From Neobacillus niacini (GTDB lineage Bacteria > Bacillota > Bacilli > Bacillales > Cytobacillaceae): a stretch of DNA of 64,000 nt. The number at the start of each line of letters is the position of its first letter. The stretch's first letter is position 1. This document shows positions 1 through 7,319 of this stretch, one piece after another. The DNA lies in NCBI RefSeq assembly GCF_000759675.1, contig NZ_BAWM01000004.1:186001-250000 (forward strand), in the 5' to 3' direction. The position numbers were made by a program, and so were the translations under genes. The notes below the pieces were generated by a model. That model saw nothing but the letters and a program-made list of their open reading frames with translations, searched no databases and had not been told where the DNA came from.

Positions 1-40
1 TTGGATCAAAACTCCCCGGACAAACGGCAATACTAGCCAC
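1..40 (-). CDS. coaD: Phosphopantetheine adenylyltransferase, N-terminal fragment
   Basis: Only the first 13 codons lie in the window, reading GTG then A-S-I-A-V-C-P-G-S-F-D-P. That is the conserved nucleotide-binding start of CoaD, which adenylylates 4'-phosphopantetheine in coenzyme A synthesis. A strong ribosome site (AAGGGGGAG) sits in the 13-base gap behind rsmD, so the two are almost certainly one transcription unit, as in B. subtilis. The rest of the gene runs off the left edge. Confidence 0.85.
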   Translation of the reverse strand, partial: MASIAVCPGSFDP

Positions 41-53
41 AAAAGACTCCCCC

Positions 54-614
54 TTATTCCTCTCTAAATCGCGAATAAATTGTTATCGCAATGATTCCAT
101 ACTTTTCATACTTATATTGTGTAAACTCCCCTACACTTTCAGGCAATTCAACATCATGACTGTGTTCGCAGATAATGTACCCGCCATTTGTTAATAGCGT
201 GCGTTCCGATATTTTTTGCATTAAACTGATTAACTGCTGCATTTTATATGGCGGGTCTAAAAATATGTAATCAAAACGAATTTCCCTTTTTATTAGGGCT
301 TTTAAAGCTCTGTCGGCATCATTTCGATAAACTTCTGCCTTATCCTCCATCTTACATGCTTTGATATTCTCATGGATCGTTTGAATTGCCTTTGCATCTC
401 TGTCGACAAAAATGACTTTACCTAAACCTCTGCTTAATGCTTCCAATCCTAATCCACCACTGCCAGCGAAAAGGTCCAGCCCTAATCCACCATCAAAATA
501 TGGTCCAATCATATTAAATAAGGCTTCTTTTACTTTATCAGTTGTTGGTCTCGTTGTATTTCCTGGCACTGCTTTTAATGCTCTTCCTTTGCAAACACCT
601 GAAACGACTCTCAA
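54..614 (-). CDS. rsmD: 16S rRNA (guanine-966-N2) methyltransferase
   Basis: RsmD (YlbH), 186 residues, the normal family length. It methylates G966 of 16S rRNA using S-adenosylmethionine. The SAM-binding loop LDLFAGSGGLGLEALSRG lies near residues 47-64 and the N6/N2-methyltransferase signature LDPPY near residue 118. The start is TTG at 614, preceded by a GGTGAT ribosome site 5 bases upstream; no better start exists. It is followed 13 bases on by coaD. Divergent upstream is a small RNA gene on the other strand, and the promoter for rsmD should lie in that same 360-base gap. Confidence 0.93.
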   Translation of the reverse strand: MRVVSGVCKGRALKAVPGNTTRPTTDKVKEALFNMIGPYFDGGLGLDLFAGSGGLGLEALSRGLGKVIFVDRDAKAIQTIHENIKACKMEDKAEVYRNDADRALKALIKREIRFDYIFLDPPYKMQQLISLMQKISERTLLTNGGYIICEHSHDVELPESVGEFTQYKYEKYGIIAITIYSRFREE

Positions 615-722
615 TAGTTATCACCACAATTTTTCCAGTATTCTATTTTTATCATTATCCTATCACAATTGAATAAACTAGCCAACTTGTCGGATTATTT
701 TGCGAAAAATTATTTTAGATAC

Positions 723-751
723 GTATAAGCTTGATAGTTGTGGAGATAATG
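723..751 (+). promoter_or_regulatory. Candidate sigma-F (forespore) promoter
   Basis: GTATA at 723-727 matches the sigma-F -35 box GYWTA. GGAGATAATG at 742-751 matches the -10 box GGNRANANTW at 9 of 10 positions, with a 14-base spacer (about 15 is usual). It ends 5-6 bases before the first hairpin of the downstream small RNA. Consensus is from memory of B. subtilis data; activity is inferred. Confidence 0.55.
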
Positions 752-756
752 TAACT

Positions 757-910
757 AACAACATCAATTCGAGGATGTTGTTGCCAACCGCGGAGAAGAC
801 TTACGTTTCCCCATAAGTTCTTCCTCCGGTTTCTCCTCTCCCTTTGCCTTCTATCCTTTATGAGGATGTAGAAGGACCCTGCAGATTTATGTCTGCAGGG
901 TTTTTTCTTT
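757..910 (+). ncRNA. csfG: Multi-hairpin small RNA, probably CsfG
   Basis: Four hairpins follow one another on the plus strand: 757-782 (CAACATC/GATGTTG), 786-831 (long imperfect stem from AACCG/CGGTT), 847-875 (CCTTCTATCC with AGGATGTAGAAGG), and 877-900 (CCCTGCAG/CTGCAGGG) followed by TTTTTTCTTT, a textbook intrinsic terminator. No convincing reading frame is present. In B. subtilis the ylbG-ylbH gap holds CsfG, a sporulation-specific RNA made in the forespore, and the same gap was listed as the ylbH element in Rfam. Position, a forespore-type promoter and the structure agree. The name rests on synteny and recall, not on an alignment. Confidence 0.65.
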
Positions 911-977
911 GATTAAAGATTTATATCCAAAAATATGATAAAGTTGGAATGAATTCTTAAACAAAGGGGAGTTATCT

Positions 978-1367
978 TTGATACAACGCTTTATTGAACT
1001 AGGTGAGGGTTATTCGGATATATATGAGTTACTTGAACTGGCAAAGGCTAATCAGCACCGTCTTCTTCATATGATGGCATTTCATACGGTAAAGAACGAG
1101 AAACAAGTGACATCATTAGCAGTAGTTTTACAGCTCACAGACCCTGGAAAATTCCAAGCCCTTTATATCTGCCGTGAAGGTATCCCTAATCCAAACTTTA
1201 TTCCGAATAAAAGGTATGATTTGTTTCAACAGACAGCAGAGGAACTTGGAAAGCAAATTATTCAACTATCGGTCAAACCTTCCACTATTTTCCATGAAAA
1301 AGAATTATATTATCAACATTTAATCGCAATTTTAAGGCTAAATCACTATATTAAACCGTTGCATTAA
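978..1367 (+). CDS. Conserved Bacillus protein, DUF7147-like
   Basis: 129 residues starting at TTG, with AAAGGGGAG 6 bases upstream. No signal peptide or membrane segment; mixed alpha/beta composition. It resembles the short conserved proteins found at this place (between ylbG and rsmD) in many Bacillaceae, recently given a DUF number (DUF7147, from memory). Some databases label relatives as methylthioribose kinase; at this length, with no kinase motif, that is not supported here. It stands alone between the small RNA terminator and a bidirectional terminator. Function unknown. Confidence 0.6.
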   Translation: MIQRFIELGEGYSDIYELLELAKANQHRLLHMMAFHTVKNEKQVTSLAVVLQLTDPGKFQALYICREGIPNPNFIPNKRYDLFQQTAEELGKQIIQLSVKPSTIFHEKELYYQHLIAILRLNHYIKPLH

Positions 1368-1400
1368 AAAAGCTTCAGCGCCGGACGCTGAAGCTTTTTA
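1366..1400. terminator. Bidirectional terminator
   Basis: Perfect 10-bp stem AGCTTCAGCG/CGCTGAAGCT with loop CCGGA, A-run before and T-run after. It ends the plus-strand gene and the minus-strand ylbG, which converge here. Confidence 0.9.
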
Positions 1401-1403
1401 TTT

Positions 1404-1679
1404 CTATATACCCATTTTATAATCATATTCTTTTGCTTTATCTGGTGCAGCATTTTCAAATTCCATCTTCAGGAAAGGCTTATATGACGGTTCTACTTTC
1501 TTAACAAATGAAAAGGAATTAATTTTTTCCATTATCACTTCAAGTTCATCTTGATTACAATAAAGTACAACATATTTTAATTTTTTTGAAACGTAATGAA
1601 CATTTCCAAAACGTCTTAACATTTTTGCTTGCTTTAAGGAATATAGCCAAATAACCAATCCTTGCCGTTGAACGAACAT
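1404..1679 (-). CDS. ylbG: YlbG, UPF0298 family protein
   Basis: 91 residues from the ATG at 1679, beginning M-F-V-Q-R-Q as in B. subtilis YlbG (M-F-G-Q-R-Q). A longer frame opens 18 bases upstream, but those codons are the ribosome site itself (GAAGGGGAAAATAAGT), so the internal ATG is chosen. Conserved family blocks are visible: [44 protein letters not shown] and the C-terminal KEYDYK. Small cytosolic protein of unknown role. It follows ricF in the same direction after a gap holding an opposing gene. Confidence 0.88.
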   Translation of the reverse strand: MFVQRQGLVIWLYSLKQAKMLRRFGNVHYVSKKLKYVVLYCNQDELEVIMEKINSFSFVKKVEPSYKPFLKMEFENAAPDKAKEYDYKMGI

Positions 1680-1806
1680 ACTTATTTTCCCCTTCAATAA
1701 ACCATCATTTTAATAAGTCTAGCATATTAAAACACTCTTTTTCAATTCAAACTTTACTGATGATTCCAAAAGTAAACCAAAACACCAAAGGATAATGGTG
1801 ATTCAT

Positions 1807-2127
1807 ATGGATTTAGAGCCAATTTGGCAGCTATTTATTAAACAACTTACCTTGAATAAATGTATTACTAAGGTACATTGGAAAAAAATAACTGGCATTC
1901 CGTTTTTATTTATTAGCATAACCCCTGAAATATCTCAGCGTACTCTCGAGGAGATTATTAACAAGTGTTCTGTTATAGCCATGAAAGGTCATCGCTTACA
2001 CAGCGAAACAATATTTGTCCGACATGATGACATGCTTTATGTTTTTCGTCACCGGTTTTATGTACCACAAGAAAAAATGTTTTGCTGTGGGAACCTATGT
2101 GTTGATTGTACACGGTTAAAAGGATAA
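1807..2127 (+). CDS. Small protein with a C-terminal cysteine cluster
   Basis: 106 residues from ATG 1807 (AAAGGATAATGGTGAT just upstream); an ATG at 1795 is possible but sits too close to its ribosome site. The body has no hydrophobic segment. Near the C-terminus is CCGNLCVDC, a C-C-x3-C-x2-C pattern that could hold zinc or an iron-sulphur cluster; an earlier Cys lies at N-K-C. I do not recognise a named family. It lies between ylbG and ricF on the opposite strand, flanked by bidirectional terminators, so it is its own unit. Confidence 0.6.
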   Translation: MDLEPIWQLFIKQLTLNKCITKVHWKKITGIPFLFISITPEISQRTLEEIINKCSVIAMKGHRLHSETIFVRHDDMLYVFRHRFYVPQEKMFCCGNLCVDCTRLKG

Positions 2128-2130
2128 GAA

Positions 2131-2162
2131 AAATCGGCTTAATATTTCTTTAAGCCGATTAC
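2131..2162. terminator. Bidirectional terminator
   Basis: Stem AATCGGCTTAA/TTAAGCCGATT around a short loop, with T-rich DNA on the minus-strand side. It serves ricF and the opposing cysteine-cluster gene. Confidence 0.8.
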
Positions 2163-2163
2163 T

Positions 2164-2607
2164 TTAAGCGGAGCAACTGCAGCTTCCACCACCGCCACAG
2201 CCTGAGCCGTGGGAACCTGTATCGAAAAATGGATTTCCTGATGGAACTTTTATATGTTGAGAAACTGCACCGCCGACAAATTTACTAATTTCATCTAGCA
2301 GACCTTGCAGGTCATTTTCAGCTAATTTGAACTCAGCTACATGTGGATCTAAGTCCATTTCCCGTTTATATTCGCGAATTTGGCTCATTACCCTTTTATA
2401 GTCTGGATGGTATTTACCAAAACGCTGCACCTCTTCATAAAGCTCTTTAAGGTTTACAAAACGGTTAATCTTTTCTTGTGTTTCCTTATTATTTTGCATT
2501 TTATATAAACAAATTTGATATTCTTCTACAATATCCGATTGTAATACCATTTGTGCTAATTGCTCAGCATATTCTAATAGCTCCACTCTTTCTGATGTAG
2601 CAAGCAT
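2164..2607 (-). CDS. ricF: RicF (YlbF), subunit of the RicAFT complex
   Basis: 148-residue-class protein of the YlbF/YmcA family. With RicA (YmcA) and RicT (YaaT) it forms an iron-sulphur complex that directs RNase Y processing and promotes competence, biofilm formation and sporulation in B. subtilis. The start is ATG 2607, 9 bases after GGAGGTGGG; a frame opening at 2637 runs through this ribosome site and is rejected. The helical middle holds VQRFGKYHPDYKRVM and AENDLQGLLDEIS, close to B. subtilis YlbF. The tail ends GCGGGGSCSCSA, giving the cysteines expected to ligate the cluster. RicA and RicT are not in this window. Confidence 0.92.
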   Translation of the reverse strand: MLATSERVELLEYAEQLAQMVLQSDIVEEYQICLYKMQNNKETQEKINRFVNLKELYEEVQRFGKYHPDYKRVMSQIREYKREMDLDPHVAEFKLAENDLQGLLDEISKFVGGAVSQHIKVPSGNPFFDTGSHGSGCGGGGSCSCSA

Positions 2608-2665
2608 GGACACCCACCTCCATTCACATTTTAACATGAATGTATGCAGAAAGTGAAATAAACTC

Positions 2666-3052
2666 TCACTTAGGGATATTTACCAAGAATTCCTTCGTTA
2701 CTCCGTACGGTACGTTTTTTAAGTCTACAACCTCAAGCTTAATCATATGTTCCCCAGCGGGCAGCCCCTTAATAATAAAAGCGGCTGAGTTTACTTCTTT
2801 GGTTCTTTTCCCATCCAACCAAATAACCAGCTTCCCTGCTTTCAGTCCTTTTTCATTTGATTCCCGAAAGCTAATTCCAGATAATATACACTCTACAAAC
2901 ACATCATTGCCTTTGGTTTTGGATTGAACATATAAAGAGGGAGCCTTTTCTGATTGCTCACTATTCACCGGTAAAACTGTTGACTTCTGGAAGCCAGAAA
3001 GGATACCCACTAAGAATATAGACAAGATTGTTAATTCCATGTGCTTTTTCAA
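2666..3052 (-). CDS. Secreted protein of unknown function
   Basis: About 128 residues. AAAGGAG lies so close to the first GTG/ATG (3061, 3058) that a TTG at 3052 (M-K-K-H-M-E) with 7-base spacing is the likeliest start. An N-terminal segment E-L-T-I-L-S-I-F-L-V-G-I-L-S-G-F is a signal peptide or anchor without a lipobox Cys. The rest is predicted beta-rich, ending ...AGEHMIKLEVVDLKNVPYGVTKEF.., like an Ig-like extracytoplasmic fold. It sits between ricF and ylbE in the same direction. I do not recognise a named family. Confidence 0.65.
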   Translation of the reverse strand: MKKHMELTILSIFLVGILSGFQKSTVLPVNSEQSEKAPSLYVQSKTKGNDVFVECILSGISFRESNEKGLKAGKLVIWLDGKRTKEVNSAAFIIKGLPAGEHMIKLEVVDLKNVPYGVTKEFLVNIPK

Positions 3053-3121
3053 ATCCATCACTCCTTTTAACTGTATTGTTCGCCTCCTTTATTTTTTTTA
3101 CTCTATACTCTGTTCTACAAC

Positions 3122-3150
3122 AAAAAAAAGACCACAAGCTAAGTGGTCCT
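3122..3150 (-). terminator. Terminator after ylbE
   Basis: Stem GACCAC/GTGGTC with eight T residues following on the minus strand, placed 4 bases past the ylbE stop. Confidence 0.8.
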
Positions 3151-3153
3151 TCG

Positions 3154-3393
3154 TCAATTTTGGTCTTTCATTGACTGTAGCATGTAAAACATCATGGAAG
3201 CCATTTGTACATTATTTGTAAATTTCTCTACCTGGTGTGGAATCGTTTTTTTATAGTAGTGAAGCGACTCGATTTCTAATCTTTGCAAATCATAGGGGTT
3301 CCTAGAGAGTTTACGATACCAAAGTGGCTGTTCCCTTATAAATTTCTTTAATTCTTTTTGGCTATTTAAGTATTCTAGTACATCTCTTCTCAT
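3154..3393 (-). CDS. ylbE: YlbE-like protein
   Basis: 79 residues, start ATG 3393 behind AGAAGGGAAAG. It carries the YlbE signature F-I-R-E-Q-P-L-W-Y-R-K-L-S-R-N-P and ends V-Q-M-A-S-M-M-F-Y-M-L-Q-S, closely matching B. subtilis YlbE. Small soluble, basic protein of unknown function restricted to spore-forming Bacillales. It follows ylbD by 17 bases and the two form one operon, ending at the hairpin just downstream. Confidence 0.9.
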   Translation of the reverse strand: MRRDVLEYLNSQKELKKFIREQPLWYRKLSRNPYDLQRLEIESLHYYKKTIPHQVEKFTNNVQMASMMFYMLQSMKDQN

Positions 3394-3410
3394 GAAAACT
3401 TTCCCTTCTG

Positions 3411-3806
3411 TTAGTCTTTACGAAATGAAAAAGGATGTTTGTGTTCGATTCTTGGTGCTGCATGTTTAGGCTGACTACCTTGAAATTGAGATATAACCCC
3501 TTGAATAGCGCCCAACGCTTGACTTAAGTTATTTATATAATGCTGAATTTGATCCGGATCCATTTTTTGCACGGTCCCTAGGATTGTTGACATCCAATCT
3601 CCTTTTTTTTCATCTGTTTTTTCAGCACTAGGACTAGTTTTAACCCCATTTGTTTCCCAACGATTATCTTCTTCTCCAAGTAGATACCAATCCTCATATA
3701 ACTCCTGCCAAGTTGAATTTCCATTCCGTACTTCCTTAATTAATGCCGGGTTATTTTTCACAAACTCTTTAAATTTAATCACGGAAGGATGTAAACTTTT
3801 TGACAT
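3411..3806 (-). CDS. ylbD: YlbD putative spore coat protein
   Basis: 131 residues of the YlbD coat family. The N-terminal block LHPSVIKFKEFVKNNPALIKEVRNG and W-Q-E-L-Y-E-D-W are the family hallmark; the middle is charged and low in complexity, then I-Q-H-Y-I-N-N-L-S-Q-A-L-G-A-I-Q, a helix, and a His/Lys-rich tail (IEHKHPFSFRKD). Start is ATG 3806 after AGGGGTGAAGC. Co-transcribed with ylbE. A coat role is by homology; expect late mother-cell expression. Confidence 0.85.
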   Translation of the reverse strand: MSKSLHPSVIKFKEFVKNNPALIKEVRNGNSTWQELYEDWYLLGEEDNRWETNGVKTSPSAEKTDEKKGDWMSTILGTVQKMDPDQIQHYINNLSQALGAIQGVISQFQGSQPKHAAPRIEHKHPFSFRKD

Positions 3807-3948
3807 ACTGCTTCACCCCTGCCTAAATCCAATGTGCCTATTATACGATATGTTCTAAATTAAAAATTGTGAAAAACCTACTTGCTGTAAAAATTGGATT
3901 TATAATGGTAAGATGTCTTCAGAACTAGAAACGAGAGAGGGATTACAA

Positions 3949-4437
3949 ATGAAAGACGCACTACAACAATTATTGAACAATTGTATTGAAAAAGGTTCAG
4001 AAGAGGATTTAAGTGCTCTTGCTTATTTATTAGAAGGATTTGAAAAGAAAATCGATAAAAAGTACGTGCAATATATTGATGGGCTGCTTCATATGGAGAG
4101 AAAAATAGATAAGGAAAAGAAGACCTGTGAAATCATAGTACCGTTAAATGCTATTTGGAATAATTCATTAGATATTGTACATGGCGGGATCACTGCTACT
4201 CTTCTTGATACAGCAATGGGGACAGCAATAAATGGCATCCTTCCTGAAGGTTATGGAGCAGTAACCAATCAATTGAATATTCATTACATAGCTCCAGGGT
4301 TAGGGGATACCCTCCGCTGTAAAGCTGCAATCATTCATCATGGAAGCAAGACGGTTGTGATTTCAGGAGAAGCTTTCCGTACAGATGGAAAAAAAATAGC
4401 CCATGCAACAGGTACATTTTTTATCATTCAAAAATAG
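3949..4437 (+). CDS. PaaI-family hotdog thioesterase
   Basis: 162 residues from ATG 3949 (AGAGAGGG upstream). A frame opens at 3913, but TATAAT at 3901-3906 suggests transcription begins near there, so the later ATG is preferred. The hotdog core shows D-I-V-H-G-G-I-T-A-T-L-L-D-T-A-M-G, the catalytic-loop pattern of PaaI-type acyl-CoA thioesterases, followed by GAVTNQLNIHYIAPG and a final beta strand ATGTFF. Substrate cannot be read from sequence. It is followed 24 bases later by a small membrane-protein gene in the same direction, ending at a shared terminator. Confidence 0.85.
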   Translation: MKDALQQLLNNCIEKGSEEDLSALAYLLEGFEKKIDKKYVQYIDGLLHMERKIDKEKKTCEIIVPLNAIWNNSLDIVHGGITATLLDTAMGTAINGILPEGYGAVTNQLNIHYIAPGLGDTLRCKAAIIHHGSKTVVISGEAFRTDGKKIAHATGTFFIIQK

Positions 4438-4461
4438 GGCACATGAGGAGAAGGTACAAAA

Positions 4462-4830
4462 ATGGTAACCGCGGTTGTTATACCGATAATTTGTCTTTAC
4501 TTCTTTTGGATTACTAGAAAAGAAATGAAACTAAATGATATTAAATGGCTAGCTACTGCTGAAGTCAAAAAAGAAGCCGTCCTAACGGGTGAAATTAAAA
4601 GTATTAGCCAAGAGAAACAACGTTTTTATTATCATCGGTATATACTTGTACATGAACTAATGCTGCAAACAGAATCGAAATTAATAAAAGTTAAAAAAAT
4701 TAGCCCAATTAAAAACAATATTGAGATAGATACCTTTTCGCCTGGCGAGGTAATACGGATATATGGATGCTGGGAAGGCAATCATTTTCACTTTAGCGAA
4801 TACCAAATGGTTCATATGGACAAAAAATAA
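4462..4830 (+). CDS. Single-span membrane protein, unknown
   Basis: 122 residues, start ATG 4462 with GAGGAGAAGG 5-6 bases upstream. Residues 2-17 (V-T-A-V-V-I-P-I-I-C-L-Y-F-F-W-I) form one membrane span at the N-terminus, leaving about 100 residues of charged, beta-rich domain on one side. No catalytic motif was recognised. It is the second gene of a two-gene unit with the thioesterase. Confidence 0.7.
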   Translation: MVTAVVIPIICLYFFWITRKEMKLNDIKWLATAEVKKEAVLTGEIKSISQEKQRFYYHRYILVHELMLQTESKLIKVKKISPIKNNIEIDTFSPGEVIRIYGCWEGNHFHFSEYQMVHMDKK

Positions 4831-4858
4831 AAAGGTGACTATTTGTCACCTTTAATTT
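4831..4858. terminator. Bidirectional terminator
   Basis: AAAGGTGAC/GTCACCTTT stem with a 5-base loop; serves the plus-strand pair and the converging ylbC. Confidence 0.8.
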
Positions 4859-4863
4859 TATCG

Positions 4864-5937
4864 CTATTCTTCGGATTTCTGTATAAAGTTTTGTGTATAG
4901 TATTTTTGAAATACCCCCACCCCTAAGTGTGTGAAATCCTCATTTAATAATGACTCTCGATGACCTTTACTATTTAACCATCCTTCTGCCACTGCAGGTC
5001 CATCGGTATAATTAGCCGCAATATTCTCGCCTGCAGACTTATAGGCCACATTTGCTGCTTCTAGTCTATCTGAAAGACTGCCAAATTTCTTAGAAGTATG
5101 GGAAAAGTCATTGCTATCTGACATATCCTTACTATGACCAAAGGCTACTTCCGAGGTCTCTTCATCCCATATAAGTTTCTTTACATTATGCCTTAGTCGC
5201 ATAATGTTGGTTATATCAAGTATTTGCTTCTCTGTCCCTGCTTCAATCAATCTCCACTTGTCTTCAGTTGGTTCTTCAAGCTCAATTAATTCCCCGGTAT
5301 ATCCTAGTTCGTAAGGCCGTTGTTTGATTAAAGTTACATCATTCAAAAAGCGGACACTTGATAAACTTCCAGTAAATTTATCAATATTTAATTGGACAAA
5401 AACATCACCCAATTTAATTAATGGACGAATATTTAAATCTGTATCATTTAATTCAAAACGATAAGAGTTACCCTTATATTCAATATCTATATTGGTATCA
5501 ATGAACTGCGTATTAAAGATTTCTTCAATTGGCTGTCCAATTTTAAAGGGTGAAACGTCCACATTTTCCCCGATTGCAAATACTGTCACTACTTTGTTAT
5601 TTTCTACCCCAACCTGTACATATCGAGCGTAGTCAGTATTATATATATACCATTGATAACCATATAATGATTCATCAATTCTTTGAGGTTCACCTAATTT
5701 ATCTTTTAAATAAGCGAGATCTTGACCAATTAGTAAGCCCATACCACTTGTTGGCCGTTCAGCAGATGGTTTCTCTTGAATACTTTTTTCTTGATTTTGA
5801 TATAATGATTCATTCATTTCTAACGTATGTTCATCAGTTATTAAAACTTCATTACCGTCTTTTTCATTTATACTTCCATAAAAACCAATTGTCACGAAAA
5901 TAGACGCTAGGATGAGGATTCTGAAGAGAGTACGCAG
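4864..5937 (-). CDS. ylbC: YlbC, CAP/SCP-domain protein with N-terminal anchor
   Basis: 357 residues if started at CTG 5937. The frame is closed by TGA just upstream and holds no ATG; the only conventional choice is GTG 5895, which has no ribosome site and would cut off the hydrophobic N-terminus. CTG 5937 has GAGAGGGTG at 7-base spacing and gives an anchor rich in L, I, F. After a low-complexity linker comes a CAP-associated domain (about residues 65-190) and then the CAP domain (about 225-345) with FGHSKDMSDSNDFSHTS, A-G-E-N-I-A and W-L-N-S-K-G-H-R-E. Extracytoplasmic; precise role unknown. Confidence 0.85.
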   Translation of the reverse strand: MRTLFRILILASIFVTIGFYGSINEKDGNEVLITDEHTLEMNESLYQNQEKSIQEKPSAERPTSGMGLLIGQDLAYLKDKLGEPQRIDESLYGYQWYIYNTDYARYVQVGVENNKVVTVFAIGENVDVSPFKIGQPIEEIFNTQFIDTNIDIEYKGNSYRFELNDTDLNIRPLIKLGDVFVQLNIDKFTGSLSSVRFLNDVTLIKQRPYELGYTGELIELEEPTEDKWRLIEAGTEKQILDITNIMRLRHNVKKLIWDEETSEVAFGHSKDMSDSNDFSHTSKKFGSLSDRLEAANVAYKSAGENIAANYTDGPAVAEGWLNSKGHRESLLNEDFTHLGVGVFQKYYTQNFIQKSEE

Positions 5938-6058
5938 ATGTATTCACCCTCTCTTTTACTTTTTCTTTCATTTTATGTTTTGCTTTTGTTAATTATATCA
6001 CCATTATCTTTGTTGGTAATAGTGAATATTAAAATCATCAGAAAAATAAAATATATAA

Positions 6059-6095
6059 AAAAACAGATACACCATTTGATGTATCTGTTTTTTCA
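6059..6095. terminator. Bidirectional terminator
   Basis: AAAAACAGATAC/GTATCTGTTTTTT stem 5 bases beyond the ylbB stop; mirrored A/T runs let it work in both directions. Confidence 0.85.
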
Positions 6096-6099
6096 TTCA

Positions 6100-6573
6100 T
6101 TAATGTTGGACACCATTATAATTTTGCTCTGAAATTTCAGTAAGTGCCTCTTTTGCTTGATCATCTGTCATTTTTCTTATTGCGAAATCACCTAGGGTAA
6201 CAATTCCAATTAATTTATCCCCTTCCACTACTGGAAGTCGTCGGATTTGATGCCCAGCCATTAAGTTAGCTGCTTCGTTAGTTGACGCATCAGCAGAAAT
6301 TGTAATAAGTTTGTCGCTCATTATATCCTCTACTTTTGTGGATCCCGGATGTTTTTCAGCTACTCCTCTTACAACAATATCGCGGTCGGTAATCATACCA
6401 ACAAGCTTATCCTTATCGACAATAGGAATTGCGCCAACATTTAATTCTTTCATTTTTACTGCAACTTCAAAAACATTATCCAACAAAGTACAACACTCTA
6501 CTTGATCTGTCATAATATCACGAATCTTTTCCAATTCTTCGCCCCCAATAGCAGATAAAATATTATTTAACAT
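6100..6573 (-). CDS. ylbB: Two-CBS-domain protein YlbB
   Basis: 157 residues made almost wholly of a CBS pair: first repeat I-M-T-D-Q-V..V-G-A-I-P-I-V-D..L-V-G-M-I-T-D-R-D-I (about 18-75), second I-M-S-D-K-L..I-R-R-L-P-V-V-E..L-I-G-I-V-T-L-G-D (about 84-140). CBS pairs bind adenosyl nucleotides; the ligand here is unknown. The ATG at 6573 has a poor ribosome site; a TTG 39 bases inside, behind GGGGG, is a plausible alternative start giving 144 residues. Divergent from the YugN-like gene. Confidence 0.85.
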   Translation of the reverse strand: MLNNILSAIGGEELEKIRDIMTDQVECCTLLDNVFEVAVKMKELNVGAIPIVDKDKLVGMITDRDIVVRGVAEKHPGSTKVEDIMSDKLITISADASTNEAANLMAGHQIRRLPVVEGDKLIGIVTLGDFAIRKMTDDQAKEALTEISEQNYNGVQH

Positions 6574-6724
6574 TTACTTATCTTTACCAATAAGGAATGA
6601 TTTATTCGATGATGTATTCATTGCAAGTTTAAACATTTTCAACTATTATTAAATTGAATTAAATTGCTATCCTGTCATAAAAATAACAATAGGGGTAAGG
6701 CATTGTTTCTAGGAGGGACTATTT

Positions 6725-7084
6725 ATGAAATTCGAGAATACCGGCTTTGAAAAAATGAAAGCTGATTTAAACCGTTTAGATGATGTAATGCTTGATTACG
6801 GTTTAGTTCGTGAAGGTCAGTGGGATTACGAGCGTGTTACATATGATCGTAAGTTTGAATTAAAAGAAGGGGTATTTTACTTACGTGTCCGCGGCTATGC
6901 AGTAGAAGGAGATGTTGATACCAATAAGGCTGTCATCCAGTTAATGACACCTCTATTAGGGAAACATTATTATCCTCATGGAGTAGAATATGGTGAAGGA
7001 GAAAACTTCCCAACTTCCCTTGTAAACCAATGTAAGAAAATTCTTGATGACGTTAAATCAGAGGTCGAAAAATTTGCTTTGTAA
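6725..7084 (+). CDS. ylbA: YugN-like protein (YlbA position)
   Basis: 119 residues, start ATG 6725 after CTAGGAGGG. It fits the YugN-like family by length and by blocks W-D-Y-E-R-V-T-Y-D-R-K-F, Y-L-R-V-R-G-Y-A-V-E-G and the repeated H-Y-Y-P-H-G-V-E-Y. No signal or membrane span. In B. subtilis ylbA occupies this place between ylbB and the cta cluster. Function unknown. It ends at its own strong terminator, next to a mobile-looking repeat. Confidence 0.8.
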   Translation: MKFENTGFEKMKADLNRLDDVMLDYGLVREGQWDYERVTYDRKFELKEGVFYLRVRGYAVEGDVDTNKAVIQLMTPLLGKHYYPHGVEYGEGENFPTSLVNQCKKILDDVKSEVEKFAL

Positions 7085-7090
7085 ACAAAC

Positions 7091-7128
7091 TGGCGCATGA
7101 ATACAATTCATGCGCCGTTTTTATTTTT
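7091..7128 (+). terminator. Terminator after the YugN-like gene
   Basis: GGCGCATGAA/TTCATGCGCC stem with a 5-base loop, followed by GTTTTTATTTTTTT. Confidence 0.92.
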
Positions 7129-7130
7129 TT

Positions 7131-7314
7131 GCTCTGTTAAACTTGGCTGTTGATTTCCGCTCCAGGCACTTCGCTTTCCGCGGGCGTGACGGGGAGCCGC
7201 CTCGGCGCTTAAGCGCCTGTGGGGTCTTCCCAGCCTCGTACTCCCGCAGGAGTCTCGTGCCTTCCGCTCCAATCAACAAAGTCGTAAAATTCAATATTAT
7301 CCCTTAACATAACC
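7131..7314. repeat. Short inverted-terminus repeat, copy 1
   Basis: A 184-base GC-richer block, unlike its AT-rich surroundings. It begins GCTCTGTTAAACTTGG and ends CTTAACATAACC. A second copy of nearly the same length lies at 47117-47301; both share the inner blocks CAGGCACTTCGCTTTCCGCG and a mirrored AGGAGTC...CGTGCCTTCC. The inverted ends (GGCTCTGTTAAA against TTTAACAAAGCC in copy 2) suggest a non-autonomous mobile element. Contains no credible gene. Confidence 0.8.
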
Positions 7315-7319
7315 TATTT

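Noticed and set aside
3882-3906. Sigma-A promoter TTGCTG...TATAAT ahead of the thioesterase gene
   Set aside because: The TATAAT is good, but the spacing to TTGCTG is 13 bases; not reported as a full promoter, used only as support for the later start.
7110-7307. Open frame across the first repeat
   Set aside because: Follows the repeat, not preserved in the second copy, no ribosome site.
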